Source: Leeia speluncae (GTDB lineage: Bacteria; Pseudomonadota; Gammaproteobacteria; Burkholderiales; Leeiaceae). From it: DNA of 64,000 nt. Every line of letters starts with the position of its first letter. The first letter of the stretch is position 1. The notes under the pieces are model-generated. The model did no database searches, was not told the origin of the DNA, and saw only the letters and a program-made list of their open reading frames with translations. Shown here piece by piece: positions 54,924-62,965 of this stretch. Position numbers and translations under genes: made by a program. The stretch is from assembly GCF_020564625.1 (NCBI RefSeq), contig NZ_JAJBZT010000003.1, positions 1-64,000 of the forward strand. Direction: 5' to 3'.

Positions 54924-56279
54924 ATGCAAACGCCCACCTTTTATCGTGCTGAAATTATTTTTTGCCAAGAAGCCATCACGATAACCAAAGCCATTATTGA
55001 ACAGCACAAAGAGAATTTTGCTGCTTCATTCTATAACCACATGCTGGATAATACGGAAGCCGCACACTTCTTATCCCCCGAAGTGATTCAGGCACATTTA
55101 AAACCAGGTTTGCAAGTATGGTTAGAAAAAGTCTTTTCCGTTGCAGATGAAGACTCTCTCAACAAAATGCTGGCCATTCAGCGCCATGTTGGAGAGGTGC
55201 ATGCGCGCATAGAAATTCCAATCGGGCTCGTAACCCAAGGTTTCCGCTTACTTAAACACAAAATACACGACGAACTACTCAAAACAGACGCGTCAACCTC
55301 TTTGATCCTAGCGGCGGTCTTACGGATAGAAACCTTGCTAGATATTGCATTAGAAGAAATGAGCCATGCGTTTATCGCATCTCATACAAAAAATGCACGG
55401 ATTGATGAAGCGTATAAGATTGTCGCCGCAGGGCAAAATCTATCATTAGAGAAAGAGCGGCAAGTAAGTGCGTTACTGGAGTGGGAAAACAAACTTTTCC
55501 GCGCACTAACCACCAATCAAACCTTAAACCATGTCACCAAGTTATCTGAATCTGCTTTTGGGTTATGGTTACATCACAAAGCAAGCCTGTTATTTGACCA
55601 AACCAATGAATCGAAAAAGATCGATTTGCTCATCGCCAAAATTGATAACGAGACATTACCATCACTAATCGGTTCGAATGAAGAGCATACACAAAACCAA
55701 ACGCAAACAATACGGCAGTTAGTTAGCGACATAGAGCAGATTACTTATTTGCTTTCCACCATCTTTGACCGCTTCATTGGCTTAGAAGTGGGTAAAGATG
55801 CAATGACCCAGTTATTTAATCGACGCTTTCTTTCGACTATTTTAAGGCATGAAATCGAACTGCATCGCAAAAGAAAAGATGAGTTTGCAGTCTTAATGAT
55901 AGATATTGATCACTTCAAACAGATCAATGACCTTCATGGACATGACATGGGTGATAAGGTCATCCAGCACGTAGCCACTACCTTGATTAGCCAAGTAAGA
56001 GCCGGAGACTTTGTCTTCCGATATGGCGGTGAAGAGTTTTTAGTATTACTTACTGAAATCACACCACATCAGGCCTTGGCCATTGCCGAAAAACTGAGAC
56101 ATAAAATTGCCCACACGCCAATATCACTAGCAGACCCATTGCCAGTACATTTATCGGTATCGGTTGGACTTGCACAGTATGATGGCCACCCAGATTATCA
56201 ACGGTTAATTAGCAGAGCGGATGCGGCCTTGTATGAAGCGAAAGAAGCCGGACGCAACCGTTGCGTTGTAGCCAGCTAA
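54924..56279 (+). CDS. Globin-coupled diguanylate cyclase (DosC-like oxygen sensor)
   Basis: 451 residues. The N-terminal 150 or so residues form a sensor globin with proximal His93 in VGEVHARIEIP and a likely distal Tyr37 in FYNHML, equivalent to DosC His98/Tyr43. A middle helical domain follows. GGDEF is C-terminal (about 285-450): DIDHFKQINDLHGHDMGDKV, active site RYGGEEF, and inhibitory RxxD (RAGD) five residues before it. It should make cyclic-di-GMP in a gas-dependent way. No DosP-type phosphodiesterase is adjacent. The start is only 17 bases after the preceding terminator, with a weak Shine-Dalgarno. Confidence 0.92.
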   Translation: MQTPTFYRAEIIFCQEAITITKAIIEQHKENFAASFYNHMLDNTEAAHFLSPEVIQAHLKPGLQVWLEKVFSVADEDSLNKMLAIQRHVGEVHARIEIPIGLVTQGFRLLKHKIHDELLKTDASTSLILAAVLRIETLLDIALEEMSHAFIASHTKNARIDEAYKIVAAGQNLSLEKERQVSALLEWENKLFRALTTNQTLNHVTKLSESAFGLWLHHKASLLFDQTNESKKIDLLIAKIDNETLPSLIGSNEEHTQNQTQTIRQLVSDIEQITYLLSTIFDRFIGLEVGKDAMTQLFNRRFLSTILRHEIELHRKRKDEFAVLMIDIDHFKQINDLHGHDMGDKVIQHVATTLISQVRAGDFVFRYGGEEFLVLLTEITPHQALAIAEKLRHKIAHTPISLADPLPVHLSVSVGLAQYDGHPDYQRLISRADAALYEAKEAGRNRCVVAS

Positions 56280-56312
56280 GCATTGCTTGACGTATCACCC
56301 CACAGAGAATCG

Positions 56313-56321
56313 TGATAGAAT
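56313..56321 (+). promoter_or_regulatory. Extended -10 promoter of ssrA
   Basis: TGATAGAAT fits TGn-TAnnnT. It would start transcription near 56328, a few bases before the mature tmRNA 5' end. A TTGACG further up is too far (23 bases) to pair as a normal -35. Confidence 0.45.
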
Positions 56322-56336
56322 GTAATTTCTTCATCT

Positions 56337-56704
56337 GGGGGCGACTTGGTTTCGACGTGGGTTGCAAAGCAGACGAGGGCATGCCGGGATCTCAGAACCC
56401 CGTAAAACGCTGAACTAAATTAGTCGCAAACGACGAAACTTACGCCCTAGCAGCTTAATAACCTGCGTTCGGCCGTTGCACTGATTCTCTGACGGGTCAG
56501 AGTGGGGCAACCCACAGCAGCGTCATTTACGTCAGATCGTGTTGGTATGGGTAACTTATATTGACACTAAACTTAAGGTTACTCGCTGTAGCAAGGCCTG
56601 CCGGTTGGCATAGCTGCGGTTAAACTCAAATAAATTTGGCTAAGCATGTAGAACTTGCTGTAGAGGGCTTGCGGACGCGGGTTCAATTCCCGCCGCCTCC
56701 ACCA
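56337..56704 (+). ncRNA. ssrA: Transfer-messenger RNA (tmRNA)
   Basis: 368 nt, one-piece form. The 5' end GGGGGCGACTTGGTTTCGAC pairs with CGCCTCC before the encoded ACCA, and the T-arm (GGGTTCAATTCCCG) is present. The tag reading frame at 56426-56458 encodes ANDETYALAA followed by TAA, preceded by a tRNA-derived Ala. The tag ends in ALAA, as recognised by ClpXP whose genes are in this window. It rescues stalled ribosomes with SmpB, which is not encoded here. Confidence 0.98.
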
Positions 56705-56729
56705 GTTTCACTTCTTACGAAGTCTAAAG

Positions 56730-56772
56730 AAAGCCAGTAAACCTAGTAAAATCAAGGTTTCTGGCTTTTTTT
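56730..56772 (+). terminator. Terminator after ssrA
   Basis: AAAGCCAG-AAACC pairs with GGTTT-CTGGCTTT (one bulged T), followed by a T-run, about 25 bases after the tmRNA. Confidence 0.78.
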
Positions 56773-56818
56773 ACGTCTTTTAGAATTGAAAAAAAACAGT
56801 TTCCACCGGCTTTTTAGA

Positions 56819-58204
56819 TCAGCTATTTTCAGATTTTTCAAATTGAATCATAACTTCGTCTGACTTCAATCTGGCTTTTAACCAGTCTGATACGCGTGTT
56901 TTGACGGGGGTGGTCAAGTTATTATCCGCGGTCACTTTCAAGAAGATCGTTTTTGATTTATCCCCGTTCGCATCGACAATTACCCCTTCCGTAAACATCA
57001 CTTGTTGCACTTCTGGAAAGAGTAACTTTAGCTCTTTCGTTACGTCTGTTGCTTGGCCTAGTAACCTATCCCTAAGAGCCAATTCCGCACGTAGTTTTTC
57101 GACTTGAGAATCTCTTAGCTTAATGGTCTCTTGGCTTTCTTTTAGTAAATCAGACAGTAAACTCGATTTAAGCGCAGTCACATCAACACGATTTTCTCCG
57201 GCTTGGTGAAGGATAATTTTGGTACCTTCTAAGCTGGCAGCTGCTAATTTCGCCTCGATATTTTTAAGCGTTTCAGCAGGAATTGGCTCGCCAAGTAACG
57301 AGAGGTCAATCTCTCGTTTATCTGGATCGATTTTGGAATCGACGACTTGTGCATTGGCAAAAACAAACTCTTGATTAATAAAGCTTTGCGCTTTAGCACG
57401 AAATACTTCTTGTCTGACTAAATCTAATGCCAAATAGCCACTAGGCACCGATGTTACAAGTGCGATGGTGAGCAGTGCTAATTTCACTTGATGTTCGGCT
57501 TTGGGGTTGGCGAAGCCGTGCTTTTTAAGGCGCAAGGCGCGAATGCCTACGACGGTTGCCAGTGAAATAAACACACAGTTAATGGCATATAAATACATAG
57601 CGCCACCAAAAAAACGCCACTGCCCTGTCGCCAGCCCAAAGCCCGCAGTACAGACTGGCGGCATCAAGGCGGTTGCAATCGCCACACCGGGTAATACGTT
57701 AGACCTTTCTTTGCGGGTAATACCAATAATACCGGCTAAGCCACCAAACAAGGCGATCAAGACATCCCAAAGTGTTGGGCTTGTTCTTGCCAACAGCTCG
57801 GATTGGGTTTGTTGCAGTGGCGTTAGAGAGAAATAAATAGCCGAGACAATTAAGCTAATGATGGTGGCGATAAATAAGTTGGTGAGCGATCTTTTTACCA
57901 AGTCAAAATCATAAACTGCTAGCCCTAACCCTACGCCCATAATTGGCCCCATCAATGGGGAAATTAACATGGCACCGATAATCACGGCAGTAGAGTTCAC
58001 GTTTAAGCCAATTGATGCCACAAAAATTGCAAACATCAAAATCCAAGGTGTTGCACCTCGGAGCTCTACCCCATCACGGATGCGGTATTCGATTTCTGCA
58101 TCTTCTGCTTTGTCATCGCTAAGGCTGAATCGCTCTTTCAGCACGCGGCGGATTCTCACGCTATGAGATGATCTTTTTTCTGGATATGGGCTATTCAAGG
58201 GCAA
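56819..58204 (-). CDS. DUF389 membrane protein (TIGR00341-type)
   Basis: 461 residues. A soluble N-terminal 50 residues is followed by about six transmembrane helices (residues about 52-265: ILMFAIFVASIGLNVNSTAVIIGAMLISPLMGPIMGVGLG, DVLIALFGGLAGIIGI, GVAIATALMPPVCTAGFGLA). The long C-terminal part (about 270-461) is soluble with a coiled-coil-like stretch (ETIKLRDSQVEKLRAELALRD). The family is widespread and functionally unassigned. The gene is alone on its strand between tmRNA and a 267-base gap. Confidence 0.9.
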   Translation of the reverse strand: MPLNSPYPEKRSSHSVRIRRVLKERFSLSDDKAEDAEIEYRIRDGVELRGATPWILMFAIFVASIGLNVNSTAVIIGAMLISPLMGPIMGVGLGLAVYDFDLVKRSLTNLFIATIISLIVSAIYFSLTPLQQTQSELLARTSPTLWDVLIALFGGLAGIIGITRKERSNVLPGVAIATALMPPVCTAGFGLATGQWRFFGGAMYLYAINCVFISLATVVGIRALRLKKHGFANPKAEHQVKLALLTIALVTSVPSGYLALDLVRQEVFRAKAQSFINQEFVFANAQVVDSKIDPDKREIDLSLLGEPIPAETLKNIEAKLAAASLEGTKIILHQAGENRVDVTALKSSLLSDLLKESQETIKLRDSQVEKLRAELALRDRLLGQATDVTKELKLLFPEVQQVMFTEGVIVDANGDKSKTIFLKVTADNNLTTPVKTRVSDWLKARLKSDEVMIQFEKSENS

Positions 58205-58471
58205 AACCTCCTTGGTACATCAGCAACAAGCAAACTACAGTGTTTATTCACTTTTTTTATTGTCCTTGAAGCTAATTTTTTTCTCTAGCTTATGAATGAA
58301 AAAAACTAACTCGGCGCTCAATTCCATCAATACTTTAATGACAAAGTATTAAATATCTTGATGTTCAAATGATTATTCGTATCATAAGTTGTGAAATAGC
58401 TATCAGTATCCCTACTATTTGTTGCCTATGCTGCGGTTAGGAATATAACTATTTGGTTTGAGGAGACGGTG

Positions 58472-58603
58472 ATGAATGCTCGACAGACGGCAATCTTGCT
58501 CATTCTCGGCTTCGCCTTAATGTTAATCGGTGCTAGCAAAATCTCTCAAGCCTCAGGAATGGTTTCTATGATTTGCTTAACTTCTGATTGCGCATCAAAA
58601 TAA
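58472..58603 (+). CDS. 43-residue single-helix membrane microprotein
   Basis: Below usual gene-calling cutoffs but well supported: a strong GAGGAGA Shine-Dalgarno seven bases before the ATG, an N-in hydrophobic helix (TAILLILGFALMLIGASKI, about 6-24) and a short polar tail with two Cys (MICLTSDCASK). I do not recognise it. It has no coding neighbour on its strand within 200 bases. An inverted repeat (AATACTTT/AAAGTATT, 58329-58350) lies upstream in the region shared with the divergent DUF389 gene. Confidence 0.65.
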   Translation: MNARQTAILLILGFALMLIGASKISQASGMVSMICLTSDCASK

Positions 58604-58814
58604 GCCCCACCCCCTTCGTTCTACCGAAACGTTTACCAAAAGATTATATTTAGCAATTATTAACACGCCTGTAGCATCTTCTTGCGCTCTCAACAGCTTT
58701 TTACAAACAGTCTTAGTTCTCGACAATATTCATTTACATCCTTTCGGCAAACTGTATTCAACAAAGAGGAAAAGACTCTTGCGTTGAACACTTGCATAAA
58801 AAAGGATGAAGAAA

Positions 58815-59267
58815 ATGAAAAAGTTACTCTTAGCGGGTCTTGTACTAGCATCTACGATTGTATTTGCTGAAACGCCAGCGAAACCTGCACCAGCGCCGAC
58901 AATTAAGTTGAGCCCTGCGCAAAAGAACACGATTAAATCTTGCTATGCCAATGCAACAATTAATGATGATGGACGTCCTGACCGCAAAGGGGTAGAAGCA
59001 TGTTTGGCAAAGAATAAAATTGTGTTGCCGCATCATGAGCGCAAAGGTGGCTGGCGCGACATGAAACCAGAAGATAGAGCAAAAATGAAACAAGCGTTTG
59101 AAGATTGTCGTGCACAAGGTAAGCCAAGTGACGACAAAAAAGCAGATCATGAAGCCATGCATGCCTGCATGGAAGCAAAAGGGATTCAACTTCCATCGCA
59201 CCACGGCAAACGTGACGGCCAAGGCAAGCCAGGCCCTAGAATGGAAAAACCAGCTTCGGCTAGCTAA
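58815..59267 (+). CDS. Secreted protein with duplicated Cys/His unit, possible metal-binding
   Basis: 150 residues. After a signal peptide (KKLLLAGLVLASTIVFA) the mature part holds two copies of a unit with the same spacing: C-x19-C followed about ten residues on by LPHH or LPSHH. The first copy starts SCYANATINDD and the second DCRAQGKPSDD. Paired Cys and His-His suggest metal binding or disulfides, but I recognise no family. The tail is Lys/Pro rich. Two ATGs exist (58806 and 58815); the second has AAGGA at proper distance, and the first touches it. A good terminator follows. Confidence 0.78.
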   Translation: MKKLLLAGLVLASTIVFAETPAKPAPAPTIKLSPAQKNTIKSCYANATINDDGRPDRKGVEACLAKNKIVLPHHERKGGWRDMKPEDRAKMKQAFEDCRAQGKPSDDKKADHEAMHACMEAKGIQLPSHHGKRDGQGKPGPRMEKPASAS

Positions 59268-59305
59268 TTAACACCAGATTCAGAACAACCGACTCTCTCT
59301 TCCTG

Positions 59306-59329
59306 ACGGCCCAATTGGGCCGTTTTTTT
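59306..59329 (+). terminator. Rho-independent terminator of the secreted Cys/His protein gene
   Basis: ACGGCCCAATTGGGCCGT is an 18-base perfect palindrome followed by a T-run, 39 bases after the stop. Confidence 0.88.
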
Positions 59330-59490
59330 ATGTGGAAAACGACTGCAGATTTCTGAGAATTTGGTCAAAGATTATTAAAAAAGCATCTTTTTTGGGGGGG
59401 CAATCATATTAAGCATCGAATTGAGGGGCTATGATCAACCACAGAATCATCTTAACAAGTTTTGACTTTAGTTAAAATACAAAGGATTCG

Positions 59491-59727
59491 ATGCGAATGA
59501 ATATGGCAACATTCCCTCACTTCGACAATCTTCGCAAAATCCATTCAGCTGGATTAGACGAGTTTTTAGAAATCCTACTGCATGCAAAAACGCCAGAGGA
59601 AGAGCGCATGCTTGTAGCAATGGTGTTAGGTGAACAGCAAACACAAGTTAGGCCGGAGGGCATTACCCTGCAAGATATGGTGCAGCTAGTATCGTTTTTT
59701 GATAATCCCCTACCACAGCATCATTAG
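59491..59727 (+). CDS. Small cytosolic protein of unknown function
   Basis: 78 residues, acidic, predicted all-helical, no signal peptide or membrane helix. I do not recognise it. The stretch KTPEEERMLVAMVLGEQQTQV looks like a helix-turn-helix-length helical bundle, but the match to any known regulator is not convincing. AAGGA lies five bases before the ATG. It is convergent with the MFS gene, with 13 bases between the ends. Small size means a chance open frame cannot be fully excluded, though the Shine-Dalgarno argues against it. Confidence 0.6.
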   Translation: MRMNMATFPHFDNLRKIHSAGLDEFLEILLHAKTPEEERMLVAMVLGEQQTQVRPEGITLQDMVQLVSFFDNPLPQHH

Positions 59728-59740
59728 CCACCGAGAAAGA

Positions 59741-60910
59741 TCAATGCATGGACACTTTTTGCTTCTGTGCCCAGCAGTAAGTGATACCTAGAATACTAAA
59801 CATCACAGCACTAATAATCACAAAATACCCATGAGCGCCCATATGCGTCATTGCAGTAGAGACGATGATTGGGCCAACAATCCCGCCGATGGAGAAAATA
59901 AGTAGCATTGCGGCGCTGATGGTGGTTCTTAGGTAATCAGGGATATGATCGTTTGCATAAGAAACGACCAATCCGTACACCGTAAAAGACAAACTGATAT
60001 AGATGAAAATCAGCCCTTCTTGCCAGATGCTTTGTGACAAAAAGGAAATGATCGCGGTGAGCGTGCCGCCAAGCAGTACAACGACACGCAAAATTCGTAT
60101 CCGTGAAAAGTGATCGGACAATTTACCAACAGGCCATTGCAAAGCAAATGCAGCAATCATTGCACCGCCCATAAAATGGGCAATTTCATCTAGTTGGTAA
60201 TGTCGCTGTTTTAAGTAAACGGCCATCATCGAGTAAAACGAACCATTCAAACAACCAGCGCCAATGGCCCCCCATACAGCAAGAGGAAGCGCCTGGTACA
60301 GTTTCTTTAGGCTATCTAAATTTAAAATGGGCTTCTCTTTTGGCGCTTGATCGCCATAGGATTTGACCGGGCGGCCGGTAATCATCATTGGCAGTAGAGA
60401 AAGGCTAAACAAGCAGGTAATCAGTAAGTAGGGCGTATCAGAACTATTTTTTGAAAACTGTAATAAGCCCTGCCCTACGCTGCTAGCAAGATAGGCCGTG
60501 GTTAAGTAAAAAGAAAAGATACGACCACGCTGTTGATTCGTTACCGCGAGATTCATCCCACTTTCGATAACGGTAAACAAAATGGCCATACATGCGCCTT
60601 CTAGTAAGCGCAGAACGCCCCAAAAGGTAGGGTTGATATACAGCGCATGTCCTAGCACAGCAGTACACAAGACGGCGGCCATTGCGGCGTATGAACGCTC
60701 ATGCCCCAACCTTGCAATAATAACGCCAGACGCCCACGCGCCAATCAAGAAACCTAAATAGTAAGCCGCCTGCACAGCCCCCACTACCGCAGGGGAAAAT
60801 CCCGCCTGGGTGATGTCTACCGAAATCACGCTGGCAAACACCCCATTTCCCATCATCAATAAGGCATTACTAATTAAGATCGCTAGTACGGCTTTGATGA
60901 GATGGGTCAT
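59741..60910 (-). CDS. MFS transporter (YcaD-like)
   Basis: 389 residues, twelve predicted transmembrane helices. The start AVLAILISNALLMMGNGVFASVISVDITQAGFSPAVVGAVQAAYYLGFLIGAWASGVIIARLGHERSYA carries the MFS loop 2-3 signature (GHERSYA), and the second half has LPLAVWGAIGAGCLNGSFYSMMAVYLKQ. This matches the YcaD/MFS group. It should be an inner-membrane transporter with unknown substrate. A short gap leaves little room for its own promoter apart from the 244 bases upstream shared with the hydrolase gene. Confidence 0.9.
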   Translation of the reverse strand: MTHLIKAVLAILISNALLMMGNGVFASVISVDITQAGFSPAVVGAVQAAYYLGFLIGAWASGVIIARLGHERSYAAMAAVLCTAVLGHALYINPTFWGVLRLLEGACMAILFTVIESGMNLAVTNQQRGRIFSFYLTTAYLASSVGQGLLQFSKNSSDTPYLLITCLFSLSLLPMMITGRPVKSYGDQAPKEKPILNLDSLKKLYQALPLAVWGAIGAGCLNGSFYSMMAVYLKQRHYQLDEIAHFMGGAMIAAFALQWPVGKLSDHFSRIRILRVVVLLGGTLTAIISFLSQSIWQEGLIFIYISLSFTVYGLVVSYANDHIPDYLRTTISAAMLLIFSIGGIVGPIIVSTAMTHMGAHGYFVIISAVMFSILGITYCWAQKQKVSMH

Positions 60911-61154
60911 GCAGCAAGTCCAAATATAAAATGGGAGAGTAAATGGCGGGCAAAGTAAGGCGAATTCTAATTATTCTATTGTTTTACTAGGAATTACTTT
61001 GCAGTGAAACGACATAAATACATCAGAAAACGGCGTACTAAAAGACATAGCTCTATTGTTTAGTTAGAATTAAAAAATGTTTAGCGCGTTTGTCTAATAT
61101 GAATGAATTAAACTAGCGACTAACCAAACTAATTTCCGCAGCAGCACGTATTAA

Positions 61155-61874
61155 ATGAAATCTTCTTCTTTGCATCATATTGTGATGGTAGGCAGGCAAA
61201 ATTTAGATAAAAGTAATCATCCTATCGATTTAATTACACAATATCTGACTAAAGATGCATTTTCATTTCAGTGGTTTCTGTCTAAAGAGCATACCTTTGT
61301 CGAGGCCAGAAATCGCTGGTTACAAAAATTCGACCGCATGCACATTGCACAAATCATTCGGAACTGGAAGCTACTCAATCGAATAGTGATACAACTAATC
61401 AAAAAAACCTATTGGCTTATGCATCCATCTGCACTGTTATATGTCTTATTCTATCGACAAAATAATCGTGTGATGGCAAATGAGATAGCTTGTCTTTTAA
61501 AAGCCATGCCAGCAGATGAAGTTGTGACATTGCTTTGCTATTCAGCAGGTGGCATCCAAGGTTCGTTGGCGAGTCTAGAAAGCAAGGTAGATCATCTAAT
61601 CTGTTTTGGTTACCCTTTTCAGCATCCTGACAAACCGCCGGAAGCCGAAAGAACGGAACATCTAGCAAAACTAAAGACACCAACTCTCATTTTTCAAGGC
61701 ACTCAAGATCCTTATGGTCATAAGGATCTTGAACATACCTATCAATTAAGCTCGTCGATTCATGTTGAGTTATTAGATACCGATCACGAATATCGACTTT
61801 CTGATACGGATTGCGACCGTGTATATCAGCAAATTAAACAATTTCTTCAGTTACCATCAGAGGAAAAAGCTTAA
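61155..61874 (+). CDS. Alpha/beta-hydrolase-like protein
   Basis: 239 residues. The nucleophile elbow is CYSAGG (deviating from G-x-S-x-G by Cys in the first position), the acid is in FQGTQDPYGH and the His in DTDHEYRLSD. The region around residues 85-110 is unusually hydrophobic and basic (RNWKLLNRIVIQLIKKTYW, HPSALLYVLFYR) and might be a cap or membrane-touching helix. It resembles KANL3/Tex30-type hydrolases of unknown substrate. The start has no strong Shine-Dalgarno. Its end overlaps the convergent SbtA-like gene by four bases. Confidence 0.75.
   Translation: MKSSSLHHIVMVGRQNLDKSNHPIDLITQYLTKDAFSFQWFLSKEHTFVEARNRWLQKFDRMHIAQIIRNWKLLNRIVIQLIKKTYWLMHPSALLYVLFYRQNNRVMANEIACLLKAMPADEVVTLLCYSAGGIQGSLASLESKVDHLICFGYPFQHPDKPPEAERTEHLAKLKTPTLIFQGTQDPYGHKDLEHTYQLSSSIHVELLDTDHEYRLSDTDCDRVYQQIKQFLQLPSEEKA
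61704..61731. repeat. Perfect 28-base near-palindrome inside the hydrolase gene
   Basis: CAAGATCCTTATG, two bases, then its exact complement CATAAGGATCTTG. It lies in the codons for the catalytic-acid loop (QDPYGHKDLE). Confidence 0.85.
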
Positions 61875-62875
61875 GCAAGGCTAGTCACTAACCATACATA
61901 AAACGGGATCCCAAATAGCAAATTCAGAGGGAACGTTACCCCTAGTGACAGCCCAAGATAAAGTGAAGGGCTTGCTTCTGGGATGGCGTAGCGAATCACG
62001 GCAGGAACAGCAATGTATGAGGCGCTACTGGCTAAGACCACCAATAAGATCGTATTACCGACTTCAAGCCCTAGCGTATGCGCTAATACCAAAGCAAGCA
62101 ATGCATGTACGAGCGGGGCGATGATCGCATAGACAATGACTAACGCCGATTGCTGACGTAGGCTTGGCCAATTTTTAGCAACCTGCATGCCCATGTCTAA
62201 CAAGAAGAATGCCAACATACCTTTGAATAGATCAACAGAGAATGGGTGCATCATCTGCTGACCCGCTTCGCCGGTGATAATCCCAATTAACATAGCTCCA
62301 AGCAGCAACAACTGAGCACCATCGGTAAAAGATTCGTGCAGCAATTTACCAAGTGGCATGGAAGGCATACCGCCACCAGTTAGACTTAATTGACCATTCC
62401 CCGATACCATTGCCGAACCTGCTGTATTCGCCATCCGGATTTTGTTGGCCATTAGCACCGCAATAATAATGGCTGGTGATTCCATTAACGCCATCGATGC
62501 GGCCATGTGTCCGCCAAACACAATACCTTGGTTTTCTAAGTATTGCGTAGTGGTAATAAACGTTACCGCACTCACTGAACCATAGGTTGCCGCGACGGAT
62601 ATTGCGTCTAGCGAAGGCATCATCCGGCGTAAGATTTCAAAGTCGAGCAATGGAATCACTACTGCTAGCAAGATGGCTGCAAACAAACTGGCTGAGACGG
62701 CGCCAGTAATGCCGCTGGCTGCAAGCGCAAACCCGCCTTTTAAACCAAGTGCCATTAATAAGTACAAACTCAGAAAACGAGAGATGGCCGGCGGAATTTC
62801 CAGATTCGATTTAAGTAACCCTGCTGCAATACCAAAAATAAAAAAGAGGATCGAAGGGTCGAGTAAGGTGTGCAT
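61871..62875 (-). CDS. SbtA-like sodium-dependent bicarbonate permease family protein
   Basis: 334 residues, about ten transmembrane helices. The start LLDPSILFFIFGIAAGLLKSNLEIPPAISRFLSLYLLMALGLKGG is the SbtA/DUF897 hallmark, and ATYGSVSAVTFITTTQYLE and MALMESPAIIIAVLMA are further signature segments. Known SbtA proteins import bicarbonate with sodium in cyanobacteria; in heterotrophs the substrate is less certain. The divergent LysR gene is CbbR-like, a coupling also typical of inorganic-carbon transport genes. No carbonic anhydrase or carboxysome gene is in the window. Confidence 0.88.
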   Translation of the reverse strand: MHTLLDPSILFFIFGIAAGLLKSNLEIPPAISRFLSLYLLMALGLKGGFALAASGITGAVSASLFAAILLAVVIPLLDFEILRRMMPSLDAISVAATYGSVSAVTFITTTQYLENQGIVFGGHMAASMALMESPAIIIAVLMANKIRMANTAGSAMVSGNGQLSLTGGGMPSMPLGKLLHESFTDGAQLLLLGAMLIGIITGEAGQQMMHPFSVDLFKGMLAFFLLDMGMQVAKNWPSLRQQSALVIVYAIIAPLVHALLALVLAHTLGLEVGNTILLVVLASSASYIAVPAVIRYAIPEASPSLYLGLSLGVTFPLNLLFGIPFYVWLVTSLA

Positions 62876-62919
62876 TTATTATCTCCTTTGCATGCGACGC
62901 ATCTTACTCAATTGGTAAA

Positions 62920-62950
62920 ATAAGTTAAAATCGATTTATTCACTACTTAT
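62920..62950. promoter_or_regulatory. Possible LysR-binding site in the sbtA-like/LysR intergenic region
   Basis: ATAAGT and ACTTAT form an inverted repeat with a 19-base spacer that encloses a near-palindromic TAAAATCGATTTA. The placement between divergent starts suits a LysR site. Its low complexity makes the call weak. Confidence 0.25.
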
Positions 62951-62965
62951 CATAGAGTTTTATCT

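Noticed and set aside
56287-56321. TTGACG as -35 of the ssrA promoter
   Set aside because: It is 23 bases from the -10 element, beyond the normal 16-18; only the extended -10 is retained.
58845-59222. 125-codon minus-strand frame opposite the Cys/His secreted protein
   Set aside because: The plus-strand gene has a signal peptide, Shine-Dalgarno, internal repeat and terminator; the antisense frame has none.
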